Assembly (NCBI GenBank): GCA_902825865.1
Contig: CADECX010000010.1
Span: 17,415-81,414, forward strand
Direction of reading: 5' to 3'
From: an uncultured Alphaproteobacteria bacterium
Lineage (GTDB): Bacteria; Pseudomonadota; Alphaproteobacteria; Micropepsales; Micropepsaceae
DNA: 64,000 bases
Below the pieces are notes generated by a model. The model searched no databases. It was given only the letters and a program-made list of their open reading frames with translations, and was not told the DNA's origin. Shown one piece after another: positions 16,347-24,941 of this stretch. The translations under genes were made by a program, and so were the position numbers. Positions within the stretch are counted from its first letter, which is position 1. The number at the start of each line of letters is the position of its first letter.

Positions 16347-17006
16347 ATGATTTCCCATCGCCTGTCTCGTCGCCTGTGGCGTCATCATCTACCAATCGGC
16401 CTTCTTACTTTGGCCACGACCGGGCTGCTTTACGCCACGCGGGATTATTCCGACGTCATCACCCGCCTGAGTTTTTCCAGCGCGTATCCAGCACTGTTCT
16501 TGATTGGGCTGAGCTTGATGATCGGGCCTTGGAAGCTATTGAAGAGACGCCGCGGCGCGGCGATCTCGGTGGATTTTCGCCGGGACATCGGCATCTGGGC
16601 GGGCGTGACGGGCATCTTCCATGCCGTGGTGGGGAATTTCGAGCATTTGCGAGGGCGCCCCTGGCTTTATTACATCTATGAGGATTGGCAGGAAAAACAC
16701 ATTCAGCCCTTTCGCCATGACATATTCGGTCTCGGCAATTTCACTGGATTGATCGCCGCACTGATCCTGCTGGCGTTGCTCGCGACTTCGAACGACGCTT
16801 GCTTGCGTAAGATGGGCACCCCGGGCTGGAAGCAGCTACAGCGCTGGAATTATGCAGCCTTCGCACTGATGGCCGTGCACACTTTTACATATCAGTGGGC
16901 CATCAAGCAGCCCAACCTGCCTTGGGTGATGTTGGCCTTTGCGGCCGTCGCCACCACGGGGGTGCTGCAGTATCAGGGGTTCGAGCGCCGCCGCGCTGCG
17001 CAATAG
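16347..17006 (+). CDS. Ferric-reductase-like transmembrane protein (MsrQ/YedZ type)
   Basis: 219 aa with about six membrane helices. Conserved-looking histidines lie in or next to helices (HHLPIG near the N-terminus, GIFHAVVGNFEH about residues 90-100, and ALMAVHTFTYQWA about 175). This pattern of helix-borne His holds b-type haem in the ferric-reductase-like domain shared by YedZ/MsrQ and NOX proteins. It probably moves electrons across the inner membrane. No flavin domain is attached, and no msrP is adjacent, so the partner is unknown. It sits 45 bp behind the YcnI-like gene, suggesting a role in copper or iron redox state. Confidence 0.75.
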   Translation: MISHRLSRRLWRHHLPIGLLTLATTGLLYATRDYSDVITRLSFSSAYPALFLIGLSLMIGPWKLLKRRRGAAISVDFRRDIGIWAGVTGIFHAVVGNFEHLRGRPWLYYIYEDWQEKHIQPFRHDIFGLGNFTGLIAALILLALLATSNDACLRKMGTPGWKQLQRWNYAAFALMAVHTFTYQWAIKQPNLPWVMLAFAAVATTGVLQYQGFERRRAAQ

Positions 17007-17242
17007 TGGAGCGCATTGGTTGGATATCGGTACAGGCTCCACGCATCCGTAGCGCGCGTATTGGGGCCCGGGCGCCGGGGTATCGGCGGGGGCGCCGCGT
17101 CCCCCGCAATACCTCTAGGAACTTAGTATTGTTAGGCCCGGATGACGCCTTAGATCGGCAGTCGTCACCCCGGCAACCACCGCAAAGACCTACAATTCTC
17201 TTGATGTTTTCGTCATTCTTGATCTCACGGGTCACCCGACCT

Positions 17243-17617
17243 ATGATCCGAAGCATGCTTCATGGGCTGTTCTCGCGGAGGTTAGTCTCGCTGATTGCCG
17301 CGCTGAGTATTGTCCTAGGTGCGGCAGCGCCAGCTTGGGCGGCAATACCCGCCAAGGCGCCTTCGGACATGGCGATGACCGATATGGCAATGCCCGGTAT
17401 GTCTGGCGATTGCATGGACATGGCTCAGCATGACGATAAGAACCTGCCGTCGAAGAACACCGGCAGCATCTGCGGCATATGCTTGGCTTGCGGCCTGCCC
17501 ATCTCGGCAGCCTTGCTGACGCAAGGGCTTTATCGAAGCGGCGAGGCTGTGCGCGCGCCTGACGCAGACCGCAGCAGCATCGCCATTCTTCCTGCCCTTC
17601 CTCCTCCCATCGCCTGA
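17243..17617 (+). CDS. Small secreted Met/Cys protein, DUF2946-like
   Basis: About 124 aa. A signal peptide (LVSLIAALSIVLGAAAPAWA) precedes a Met-rich stretch (MAMTDMAMPGMSGDCMDM). Next come a CGICLACG cluster, a hydrophobic helix (LPISAALLTQGLY) and an Ala/Pro tail. CxxCxxC-like clusters after a short Met/His region fit the DUF2946 group often found with copper genes; the match is by layout only. Several in-frame ATGs exist (17204, 17243, 17255) and none has a strong ribosome-binding site, so the start is open. The 236 bases upstream hold only a GC-rich hairpin (17086-17107). Confidence 0.6.
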   Translation: MIRSMLHGLFSRRLVSLIAALSIVLGAAAPAWAAIPAKAPSDMAMTDMAMPGMSGDCMDMAQHDDKNLPSKNTGSICGICLACGLPISAALLTQGLYRSGEAVRAPDADRSSIAILPALPPPIA

Positions 17618-17758
17618 CAAACCGTAACGGCTTGCGCAGGGCGCGGGCTGTTCGTTTGCGCTTCAAGGCGCCCGCATTTTCGGGGCCTGTCCAGAAGCTC
17701 GATTCCGGCATGAACCAATCATTCGGCCTGCGCCATCGCGCGCGGGCAGGAGGACCAT

Positions 17759-18217
17759 ATGAATACCAGCATTACCAAGAACGCTTGGCTTGTCGGCCTC
17801 GCGCTCGCCGCCACATTTTCAGCCACCCCAGCATTGTCCCAGGACATGGGCGGCATGAAAATGACCAGCCCCAAGGCGATGACCGCAACCACGGGCTACC
17901 GCTTTGAGCTTGCCGCGCCGCCAAAATCCACTGGTGCCGGCAAGAGCATCGTGTCGGTCAGACTGATGCATGCGGGCAAGCCCGTCAGCGGCGCGATCAT
18001 CATCCAAAGTCGGGCCGACATGGGTCCGATGGGCATGGCCGCGATGACGGCTCCGATCAAGGCGCTCGGCGAGAAACCGCCCGGAACCTACGGCTTCGAG
18101 ATCGACAACGGATCGGTCTGGAAAAAGCCCGACGATTGGGACGTCAGCTTCAACGCGAAGGTCCAGGGTGTCATGCAAACCGTGACCGGCAAGATCACGG
18201 TCAGGCTTAAGCCCTGA
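17759..18217 (+). CDS. YtkA/FixH-like periplasmic protein
   Basis: 152 aa, signal peptide to ALS-QD. A short Met-rich start (MGGMKMTSPKAM) leads into an immunoglobulin-like beta domain: YRFELAAPPKST, SIVSVRLMHAGKPVSGAIIIQSRADMGPMGM, GTYGFEIDNG, WDVSFNAKV and ITVRLKP. The MGPMGM loop and the GTY motif are shared with YtkA-like domains that accompany copper proteins. The start has GGAGG. It lies 63 bp before cusB with a strong hairpin between them, so it is probably the first gene of the pump operon. Confidence 0.75.
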   Translation: MNTSITKNAWLVGLALAATFSATPALSQDMGGMKMTSPKAMTATTGYRFELAAPPKSTGAGKSIVSVRLMHAGKPVSGAIIIQSRADMGPMGMAAMTAPIKALGEKPPGTYGFEIDNGSVWKKPDDWDVSFNAKVQGVMQTVTGKITVRLKP

Positions 18218-18224
18218 CGCGATA

Positions 18225-18251
18225 GCAGGCGGCGTGCGTTGCGCCGCCTGC
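18225..18251. terminator. 10-bp hairpin between the YtkA-like gene and cusB
   Basis: GCAGGCGGCG (18225-18234) pairs perfectly with CGCCGCCTGC (18242-18251) across a 7-nt loop. No T-run follows, so it is more likely an mRNA processing or stability stem, or an attenuator, than a full intrinsic terminator. Confidence 0.5.
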
Positions 18252-18280
18252 CACACACGCCCGATAGTCGGAGACACGTC

Positions 18281-19681
18281 ATGAAGACAGTGCATGCAAT
18301 GGCGCTCGCGGTTGGCGCGGCAGGGTTGGTGGCAATCGGCGCCGCCGGGGGCTATTGGCTTCACGCCGATGGCCCGCTTTCGCAAGCGGCAAATGCCCCG
18401 GCCGTATCCGCGATGTCGGCGGCCAAGCCGCTTTATTATCAAGACCCAGACGGCAAGCCCGATTACTCGCCCACGCCCAAAAACTCGGCGGATGGACGCG
18501 CCTATAAGGCGGTGTATGGAGAGCAGGAAACGACGTCCGCGCCCAAGGGTCCGGGCAAGATTCTCTATTACCGCCACCCCATGGGATTGGCCGACACCTC
18601 GCCAGTGCCCAAAAAAGACTCCATGGGAATGGATTACATTGCCGTCCGGGAAGGCGAAAACGAAACCGGCCTAGTGACCGTTAGTCCCGCCCGCATGCAG
18701 ATGTTGGGGGTGAGAACCGCGCCCGTCGAACTGCGTGCCTCCCTGGCGCAAACCGTGCGCGCCACCGGAACGATACAGCCGGACGAAAGCAGGCTCGCTT
18801 CCGTCACCACAAAGTTCGACGGGGTGGTCGAAAGGCTCCTGGTGTCCACCACCGGCGCCGCCGTGCGCGCCGGGCAGCCCCTGGCGCGGGTATGGATTCA
18901 AACGCCCGATACCCTGACCCAGATGGGTCCGGATGTGATCACCCGCCAGATCGGGCTTGTCATCGCCTTGCAGGAGAAAGACCCCGCCGCCATCGCGGCG
19001 GCGGAAAATGTGCTGCGGGAGTATGGCATGCCGGACTCCGTGATTGCCGAAATCCACCGCACCGGACGCGCCACGCGCTCCATTACCATTGTCGCGCCCC
19101 GCTCGGGCATCATCATCGAGAAACCCGCCATCGACGGGATGCGTTTCAACACGGGCGATCCGCTGTTCAAGATCGCCGACCTGTCCAGCGTCTGGCTGAT
19201 GGCCGATGTGCAGGAACAGGACCTGGGCGCGCTGCGCGCCGGGGCACAAGCCAAAGCCGTTCTGGTCGCTTATCCGGATCGCAGTTTCGCCGGCAAGGTC
19301 GATTTCATCTATCCCTCCCTGATGGCGAGCACGCGGACAGGCCGGGCGCGCATCGTGCTTCCCAACCCAGACGGGGCGTTGCGGGAAGCCATGTATGCCA
19401 GCGTCGAGATCGACACCTCGCAAGCCTCGCGCACCCCGATGCTGACGGTACCGGATTCCGCCATACTGGACAGCGGAACGCGGCGGATGGTGCTTGTCGC
19501 ACGTGGCCAGGGACGCTTTGAACCGCGTGCTGTGCGTGTCGGCGCGCATGGCGACGGCCATACCCAGATATTGGAGGGGCTGAAGCCGGGCGAGAGTGTG
19601 GTTGTCGGCGCCAACTTTCTGATCGATGCGGAAAGCAATTTGCGCGCGGCGCTGTTGGGCTTCAACGGCGGCAAACCATGA
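18281..19681 (+). CDS. cusB: RND periplasmic adaptor, CusB-like
   Basis: 466 aa periplasmic adaptor bridging the inner-membrane pump to an outer-membrane channel. After an N-terminal hydrophobic anchor come two heavy-metal-binding motifs: KPLYYQDPDGKPDYSP and KILYYRHPMGLADTSP (about residues 45-125), each with tyrosines and Pro/Met as in CusB-type adaptors. The lipoyl/barrel-sandwich parts (VERLLVSTTGAAVRAGQPLARV and the ITIVAPRSGIIIEK stretch), a short alpha-hairpin and the beta-barrel follow. ATG 18281 has GGAGA six bases upstream. Its stop overlaps the cusA ATG (ATGA). No cusC-like channel gene is next to it; the only CzcC/TolC-like gene in the window is at 34.6 kb. Confidence 0.9.
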   Translation: MKTVHAMALAVGAAGLVAIGAAGGYWLHADGPLSQAANAPAVSAMSAAKPLYYQDPDGKPDYSPTPKNSADGRAYKAVYGEQETTSAPKGPGKILYYRHPMGLADTSPVPKKDSMGMDYIAVREGENETGLVTVSPARMQMLGVRTAPVELRASLAQTVRATGTIQPDESRLASVTTKFDGVVERLLVSTTGAAVRAGQPLARVWIQTPDTLTQMGPDVITRQIGLVIALQEKDPAAIAAAENVLREYGMPDSVIAEIHRTGRATRSITIVAPRSGIIIEKPAIDGMRFNTGDPLFKIADLSSVWLMADVQEQDLGALRAGAQAKAVLVAYPDRSFAGKVDFIYPSLMASTRTGRARIVLPNPDGALREAMYASVEIDTSQASRTPMLTVPDSAILDSGTRRMVLVARGQGRFEPRAVRVGAHGDGHTQILEGLKPGESVVVGANFLIDAESNLRAALLGFNGGKP

Positions 19682-22600
19682 TCGAATCCATAATCCGCTG
19701 GTCGGGCCGGAATATCATGCTGGTCCTGGTCGCCACGGGGGCGATCATTGCCATGGGCATTTATGCGGTTGCCAACACGCCGCTGGACGCCATACCCGAC
19801 CTCTCCGATCCGCAAGTGATCGTCTATACCGACTATCCCGGCCAGGCCCCGCAGGTAGTGGAAGATCAGGTCACCTATCCGCTGACCACCGCGCTGCTGG
19901 CCGTCCCCAAATCCAAGGTTGTGCGCGGCTTTTCGTTTTTCGGCGTGTCCTTCGTCTATGTCGTGTTCGCGGACGGAACCGACATTTATTGGGCGCGCAG
20001 CCGGGTGCTGGAATATCTGAACTTCGCGCAGAAGCGATTGCCGTCCGGGGTCACGCCATCGCTTGGGCCGGACGCCACCGGCGTCGGCTGGGTGTTCGAA
20101 TATGCCGTGGTCGGAACCAAGCAGACGCTTGCCGAATTGCGCGCCATCCAGGACTGGTTGATCCGGTTTCAGCTCACCAAGGCCGAGGGCGTGGCCGAGG
20201 TCGCCAGCGTCGGCGGTTTCGTCAAGCAGTATCAAGTGGTGGTCGATCCCAACCGGCTGCGCGCCTATGGGATTGGACTTTCCAAGGTCACCGATGCCAT
20301 CCGCGCCAGCAACATGGATGTGGGTGGACGCACCATAGAAATGACCGGGCGCGAATATATGGTGCGCGGGCATGGCTATCTCAACGGCACGAAAGACCTG
20401 GAACAGATTGTCCTGAAGAGCAGCCAGGGCACGCCCGTGCTGCTGCGCGACATCGCCCGGATCGAGATCGGGCCGGACGAGCGGCGCGGACTGACGGAAC
20501 TGAACGGCGAAGGCGAAGTCGCCGCCGGCATCGTGCTCCAGCGCGACGGCGCCAATGCGCTCGATGTCATCAACAGCGTCAAGACCAGAATCGCCGACAT
20601 TGCGGGCAGCCTTCCCGAAGGTGTGAAAATCCTGCCGGTTTATGACCGCTCCAGCCTGATCACTCGCGCCATCGACACGCTGAAGCGAACCTTGCTGGAA
20701 GAGAGCCTGATCGTGGCGCTGGTTTGCTTCGTCTTCTTGATGCATGTCAGAAGCGCGCTGGTGGCGATCATCATGCTGCCGGTGGGCGTGCTGATTGCCC
20801 TGATTGTCATGCACTGGCTTGGCGTCACCTCGAACATCATGAGCCTGGGCGGTATTGCGATCTCGGTCGGGGCGATGGTGGATGCGGCCATTGTGATGAT
20901 CGAGAACGCGCATAAGCGGCTGGAACGCGCGCCGCCAGGAGAATCGCGCGTAACCACCTTGGAGCGCGCAGCCGTCGAGGTGGGTCCCGCCCTGTTCTTC
21001 AGCCTGCTGGTCCTTACCGTGTCTTTCCTGCCAGTGTTCACATTGGAAGAACAGGAAGGGCGGCTGTTCAAGCCCCTGGTCTATACCCATACCCTGGCGC
21101 TGGCGGGTGCGGCGCTGCTTTCCATCACTCTTGTGCCGGTGCTGATGAAGCTGTTCGTGCGGGGCCGTATCATGCCGGAACGCAAGAATCCGCTGAATCG
21201 CATTCTAATCACGCTGTATCGCCCGCTGATCGAAATCGTGCTGCGCTGGCGCAAGACAACCATAGCGGCGGCGGCCGTCATCCTCGCGCTCTCCGTCTAT
21301 CCGGTCCTGCGCACCGGTAGCGAGTTCATGCCGACCTTGAACGAGGGCACCTTGTTCTACATGCCGGTCAGCCTGCCCAGCATGTCGATCACCCAGGCGG
21401 CGCAACTGATCCAGGTCCAGGACCGGATCATAAAATCCTTTCCGGAAGTCGAATCCGTCTTCGGCAAGGCGGGCCGGGCTGAAACCGCGACCGATCCCGC
21501 ACCCGTCGAGATGTTCGAGACCATTATAAACCTCAAGCCCGAGAGCCAATGGCGCAAGGGCATGACCACCGACAAGCTGACTTCGGACATGAACGCGGCC
21601 CTGCAGTTTCCCGGTGTCAGCAATGCCTGGACCATGCCGATCAAGGCGCGCATCGACATGCTGTCCACCGGCATCCGCACGCCGGTCGGGGTCAAGGTGT
21701 ATGGCAATGACATTGCAGGCATCGACCGGATCGCAAAACAGGTCGAGGCGGTGGTCAAAAAAGTCCCCGGAACGACCAGCGCCTTCGCGGAACGGTTGAC
21801 CGGCGGCTATTATCTCAACGTCCGGCCGGATCGCCAGGCGCTGGCGCGTTATGGCGTCAGTATTGAGGAAGTGCAGCAAGTCATCAAAACCGCGCTGGGC
21901 GGAGAACTGGTCACCACCACCGTTGAGGGCCGCGAGCGGTTCGGCGTCATCGTGCGCTATCCGCGCGACTATCGCGACGCGCCAGAGGCCATCGCCCGCA
22001 ATGTACTGGTTGCCACCAGCGAGGGCGCCAGCATTCCCCTGGGCCAGCTTGCCTCGGTTTCGGTCGGCCCCGGCCCGCCGTCGATCCGCACAGAAAACGC
22101 CCAGCTTGTCGGCTACATTTATGTGGACCTTCAGGGCCGCGATCTTGGTGGTTATGTGAATGACGCCCGGCGCGCCGTGCAGGATCAGGTCAAGCTACCT
22201 GCGGGTTATCATATCGAATGGAGCGGCCAGTTCGAATATCTGGAACGGGCTAAAGCACGCCTGATGACGGTGATCCCGCTCACGCTGTTCATCATTTTCC
22301 TGCTGCTCTATCTGAACTTCCGGCGCCTTACCGAGACCGCGATTGTCATGCTGTCGGTGCCGTTCGCCCTCACCGGCGGCTTCTGGCTGGTCTATCTGAT
22401 GGGCTTCAATATGAGCGTGGCGGTGGCCGTGGGTTTCATCGCTCTTGCCGGTGTCGCCGCCGAAACCGGCGTGGTGATGCTGATCTATCTCGACCATGCC
22501 TTGCGCGAGGTGACTGAGCGCAGGCGTGAGGCGGGACAGGCGCTGACCCAGGACGACCTCTACCACGCCATCATGGAGGGCGCGGTGGAGCGCGTGCGGC

Positions 22601-22803
22601 CCAAGATGATGACCGTCATCGCGATCATGGCGGGCTTGCTGCCCATACTCTGGAGCAGCGGCACGGGCTCCGAAGTCATGCAGCGCATCGCGGTGCCGAT
22701 GGTTGGCGGCATGATCACTTCAACGGTTTTGACCTTGCTCGTCATTCCAGCGATCTACGCCGTGGTGAAGGCGAAGCGGATCATCAGTTCCGCACGCCTG
22801 TAA
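19678..22803 (+). CDS. cusA: Cu(I)/Ag(I) RND efflux pump, CusA-like
   Basis: 1041 aa inner-membrane proton-driven pump of the HME-RND group. Specificity for monovalent metal is supported by the helix-4 motif ISVGAMVDAAIVMIENAHKR (Zn pumps have DFGxxVDGA here) and by the porter-domain Met sites: LPSMSITQ, GRAETATD, APVEMFET and MPIKARIDMLSTGIRTPVG, as in CusA. Twelve membrane helices are in the normal places (first at about 12-30). It is translationally coupled to cusB. The end is followed within about 25 bp by the left edge of an IS110-family element, so any downstream gene of the operon may have been displaced. Confidence 0.94.
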   Translation: MIESIIRWSGRNIMLVLVATGAIIAMGIYAVANTPLDAIPDLSDPQVIVYTDYPGQAPQVVEDQVTYPLTTALLAVPKSKVVRGFSFFGVSFVYVVFADGTDIYWARSRVLEYLNFAQKRLPSGVTPSLGPDATGVGWVFEYAVVGTKQTLAELRAIQDWLIRFQLTKAEGVAEVASVGGFVKQYQVVVDPNRLRAYGIGLSKVTDAIRASNMDVGGRTIEMTGREYMVRGHGYLNGTKDLEQIVLKSSQGTPVLLRDIARIEIGPDERRGLTELNGEGEVAAGIVLQRDGANALDVINSVKTRIADIAGSLPEGVKILPVYDRSSLITRAIDTLKRTLLEESLIVALVCFVFLMHVRSALVAIIMLPVGVLIALIVMHWLGVTSNIMSLGGIAISVGAMVDAAIVMIENAHKRLERAPPGESRVTTLERAAVEVGPALFFSLLVLTVSFLPVFTLEEQEGRLFKPLVYTHTLALAGAALLSITLVPVLMKLFVRGRIMPERKNPLNRILITLYRPLIEIVLRWRKTTIAAAAVILALSVYPVLRTGSEFMPTLNEGTLFYMPVSLPSMSITQAAQLIQVQDRIIKSFPEVESVFGKAGRAETATDPAPVEMFETIINLKPESQWRKGMTTDKLTSDMNAALQFPGVSNAWTMPIKARIDMLSTGIRTPVGVKVYGNDIAGIDRIAKQVEAVVKKVPGTTSAFAERLTGGYYLNVRPDRQALARYGVSIEEVQQVIKTALGGELVTTTVEGRERFGVIVRYPRDYRDAPEAIARNVLVATSEGASIPLGQLASVSVGPGPPSIRTENAQLVGYIYVDLQGRDLGGYVNDARRAVQDQVKLPAGYHIEWSGQFEYLERAKARLMTVIPLTLFIIFLLLYLNFRRLTETAIVMLSVPFALTGGFWLVYLMGFNMSVAVAVGFIALAGVAAETGVVMLIYLDHALREVTERRREAGQALTQDDLYHAIMEGAVERVRPKMMTVIAIMAGLLPILWSSGTGSEVMQRIAVPMVGGMITSTVLTLLVIPAIYAVVKAKRIISSARL

Positions 22804-22835
22804 GTACGAGCCAATTCAATGTCCGCTATTGATGC

Positions 22836-22847
22836 TGTGGACGGCTC
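22836..22847. repeat. Left sub-terminal inverted repeat of the IS
   Basis: TGTGGACGGCTC is a perfect complement of 24158-24169. Part of it (ACGGCTCTCC, 22841-22850) can also fold back on GGAGAGCCGT (22887-22896) at the transposase start, with CCAACC/GGTTGG nested inside. Confidence 0.85.
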
Positions 22848-22894
22848 TCCACCAACCCGCCAGCCTGTAGAGGTTGGCAATATGGAGGAGAGCC

Positions 22895-23923
22895 GTGGAA
22901 ACAGCGGTAACAATCGGATTGGACTTGGGGAAGTCGGTTTTTCAGGTGCACTGCGTTGATGCTGGAGGGACGGTTGTCGTCCAGCGGCGGCTGACGCGGA
23001 GCAAGCTGCTGGGGTTCTTTGCGAAGCAGGAACCCTGTCTGGTCGGGATGGAAGCCTGCGCGGCGGCCCACCATTGGGGAAGAGAACTCAGCAAGCTGGG
23101 ACATAGGGTGCGGTTGATGCCGCCCCGGTATGTAAAGCCGTACGTCAAACGTCAGAAGAACGATGCGGCGGATGCTGAGGCGATCTGTGAGGCGGTGACC
23201 CGGCCTACCATGCGCTTTGTCGAGATCAAGACCTGCGAGCAGCAGGGAACGCTGGTCCTGCACCGTGTGCGGCTGATGCTGATGCGCCAGCGCGTTCAAC
23301 TGTCGAACGCGATCCGGGGCCACATGGCAGAGTACGGCCTAGTGGCCCCGGTAGGCCGCAATGGCCTTCAGCGATTGATCGCCATCCTGGGCAACCCGGA
23401 TGATGAGCGTGTGCCGGCCGTGGCCCGTGCCTCACTGGCGCCGCTGGTCTCTCAGTTCGGGCTGGTGAATGACCAGGTGCTGGAGAACGACCGGCGGGTC
23501 AGAGCAAGCGCCCGGTCCACGGAACTGGGCCGCCGCCTGATGGAGGTACCCGGCGTCGGCCCCGTGCTGGCCAGCGCCATGGTCGCTACGGTGCCGGACC
23601 CCACAGCCTTCAAGTCTGGCAGAAACCTGGCTGCCTGGATCGGGCTTGTCCCGCGACAGAACTCCAGCGGCGGCAAGGAGAAGCTGGGCGGCATCACCAA
23701 GCAGGGTGACCGCTATCTGCGGCAACTGCTGGTGGCTGGGGCTCTGGCGGTCATCCGTTACGCTCAGAGGCATGGAACCAAGCGGCCCTGGCTGGTGCAT
23801 CTGCTCGCCCGCCGCACGCCCAAGATTGCGGCGGTCGCGCTGGCCAACAAGATGGCAAGGATGATCTGGGCCATGATGATGACCGGAGAACGATATAGAG
23901 AACCTACGGTGGCTGCGGCCTAG
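22895..23923 (+). CDS. IS110-family transposase (DEDD N-domain plus Tnp20)
   Basis: 342 aa. The N-terminal RuvC-like catalytic part shows IGLDLGKSVF (Asp), VGMEACAAAHHW (Glu) and KNDAADAEAI (Asp, Asp), the DEDD set of IS110 transposases. The C-terminal Tnp20 part shows MEVPGVGPVLASAMVATV and AAWIGLVPRQNSSGGKEKLGGITKQGDRYLR, with the Ser of the second motif as the likely nucleophile. No inactivating change is visible, so it may be active. The start is GTG 22895 with GGAGGA five bases upstream; a TTG seven codons earlier is weaker. The gene start overlaps the hairpin described for the left end, which could limit its translation. Confidence 0.93.
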   Translation: METAVTIGLDLGKSVFQVHCVDAGGTVVVQRRLTRSKLLGFFAKQEPCLVGMEACAAAHHWGRELSKLGHRVRLMPPRYVKPYVKRQKNDAADAEAICEAVTRPTMRFVEIKTCEQQGTLVLHRVRLMLMRQRVQLSNAIRGHMAEYGLVAPVGRNGLQRLIAILGNPDDERVPAVARASLAPLVSQFGLVNDQVLENDRRVRASARSTELGRRLMEVPGVGPVLASAMVATVPDPTAFKSGRNLAAWIGLVPRQNSSGGKEKLGGITKQGDRYLRQLLVAGALAVIRYAQRHGTKRPWLVHLLARRTPKIAAVALANKMARMIWAMMMTGERYREPTVAAA

Positions 23924-24157
23924 GCAGCAGCACCCGGCAGAGTTTGGGAAGGGCAATCGCGATGTAATGCACCATCGGTCGACACCGAGAACGGGAAAAC
24001 CCATTTGCGCCAAGGCGCCTAGAGCGCGTGCTTTTGATCGGGACCCGTCTTAGCGGAAGGCATTATGGCCAGCGGCCTCTGTGTGCCGCATCAACAGGCC
24101 GCACACATGGCCGCACCGACCGAAGGACAGAACATCAAGAAAGCTCTTGCCAACGAG
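23924..24157 (+). ncRNA. Probable IS guide (seek/bridge) RNA region
   Basis: About 234 bases between the transposase stop and the right repeat, without a supported gene. In IS1111-type elements this part is transcribed into the RNA that pairs with target and donor DNA and guides the transposase. Self-complementary stretches occur (for example GGCCGCACACATGGCCG at about 24103-24119 and GCCAAGGCGCC). Position and length fit; the RNA limits and its loops were not resolved. Confidence 0.45.
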
Positions 24158-24169
24158 GAGCCGTCCACA
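24158..24169. repeat. Right sub-terminal inverted repeat of the IS
   Basis: GAGCCGTCCACA is the exact reverse complement of 22836-22847 and sits about 3 bp from the expected right end. Confidence 0.85.
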
Positions 24170-24206
24170 CATGGCGCAAAGCCGACATTTGGCTGACCTG
24201 GGTCGG

Positions 24207-24235
24207 ATGACCGCTTTTGACCCAAAGCGGCCATT
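24207..24235. repeat. Dispersed imperfect palindrome, copy 1
   Basis: This 29-base sequence starts ATGACCGCTTTTG and ends CAAAGCGGCCATT. It nearly repeats at 42458-42486 (ATGACCGCTTTTGGCGCAAA, then GCAGACATT), 22 of its first 20-odd and last bases agreeing apart from the centre. A truncated half-copy (GCGCAAAGCCGACATT, 24174-24189) touches the right end of the IS. Confidence 0.6.
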
Positions 24236-24294
24236 CGAGTGGTGTCTTCTGGGTCAGGTTGGTCGTCAGGGCACCACAGACAGGCAAGTACTAG

Positions 24295-24627
24295 TCAGGC
24301 AGCACCCCCCCGGTGTCCGAAGAGGATGACTGCCATCCCCACCAGGCATATAGCGGCACCCGTAACGTCCCAGCTGTCCGGCCTTTGCCCTTCCGCCACC
24401 CATCCCCAGATTAGCGCCGCAGCGATGTAGATACCCCCGTAGGCGGCATACGCTCGGCCAGCGAGCGGGCTATCGACCAAAGTGAGTAAGTACGCGAACA
24501 GCGCCAATGCGACCATGCCCGGAATCAGCCACAGGGGCGACTTATCCAGCCGCAGCCACGCCCAAAAAGCGAAGCAGCCCGCGATTTCCATTAGTGCTGC
24601 GCCAAGGAAGGCAAGTAGTGAAGTCAT
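24295..24627 (-). CDS. YnfA-family (UPF0060) small membrane protein
   Basis: 110 aa with four membrane helices, the standard size of the family. Landmarks are [16 protein letters not shown] in helix 1, the [21 protein letters not shown] stretch around helix 3, and [20 protein letters not shown] before helix 4. YnfA proteins belong to the drug/metabolite transporter group; their substrate is unsettled and drug efflux has been proposed. The start ATG 24627 has AAGGG five bases upstream; a longer frame (to 24750) has no support. The gene sits alone next to the IS and may be remote from its original context. Confidence 0.85.
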   Translation of the reverse strand: MTSLLAFLGAALMEIAGCFAFWAWLRLDKSPLWLIPGMVALALFAYLLTLVDSPLAGRAYAAYGGIYIAAALIWGWVAEGQRPDSWDVTGAAICLVGMAVILFGHRGGAA

Positions 24628-24790
24628 TTTTGCCCTTTCGTGTGCAGATGAGCTTGCGAGGCTATCAATCAAGCTCGTGCCTGCGGTGCGGCGTTGTCCA
24701 GCAGCAGCTAGTGCAACACGCGCAGGCATAATAGCCATGCGCTCTAGCAATCTACCCCGTTTCGGCCAATTTCCCGACGACGGGAGAGAT

Positions 24791-24913
24791 ATGAAGAAGC
24801 GGCCTCAGATCAAGCACATCCCGTTCCCGTGGGGTCTAGCTATCCTCGCGGCACTAATGGTGCTGTTGGGCATGTTGTTCTATGAGTTTGGAAATTCGTA
24901 CTTTGAGCACTAG
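24791..24913 (+). CDS. Small single-helix membrane protein, 40 aa
   Basis: 40 codons starting at ATG 24791 with GGGAGAG just upstream. The basic N-terminus ([15 protein letters not shown]) leads into one membrane helix (about residues 16-32) and a short end with [10 protein letters not shown] do not recognise it. Good ribosome-binding site and clean topology argue for a real gene. It is convergent with czcA, whose stop lies about 30 bp downstream. Confidence 0.5.
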   Translation: MKKRPQIKHIPFPWGLAILAALMVLLGMLFYEFGNSYFEH

Positions 24914-24941
24914 GCCAACCGCGCGAGAAGGCTACCCAGCT

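Larger units (their letters stand above)
22829..24172 (+). mobile_element. IS110-family element, IS1111-type, with sub-terminal inverted repeats
   Basis: One transposase gene is flanked by TGTGGACGGCTC (22836-22847) and its exact complement GAGCCGTCCACA (24158-24169). Sub-terminal repeats of about 12 bp a few bases inside each end are the hallmark of the IS1111 group. The ends given here are estimated from that group's usual 7-bp and 3-bp offsets. The left non-coding part is short (about 66 bp) and the right one long (about 249 bp), as in IS1111 elements where a guide (seek/bridge) RNA is made from the right part. The flanks carry AATGTCCGCT (22818-22827) and GCGCAAAGCCGACATT (24174-24189), which look like two halves of one palindromic repeat. 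Confidence 0.82.

Noticed and set aside
16895..17242. Upstream part of a 240-aa frame ending in the DUF2946-like protein
   Set aside because: It overlaps the ferric-reductase-like gene and is Arg/Gly-rich out-of-frame sequence; the real protein starts at its signal peptide.
19309..21090. 593-aa minus-strand frame opposite cusA
   Set aside because: Low-complexity His/Asp/Gln shadow of the GC-rich cusA coding strand; no start signal or known domain.
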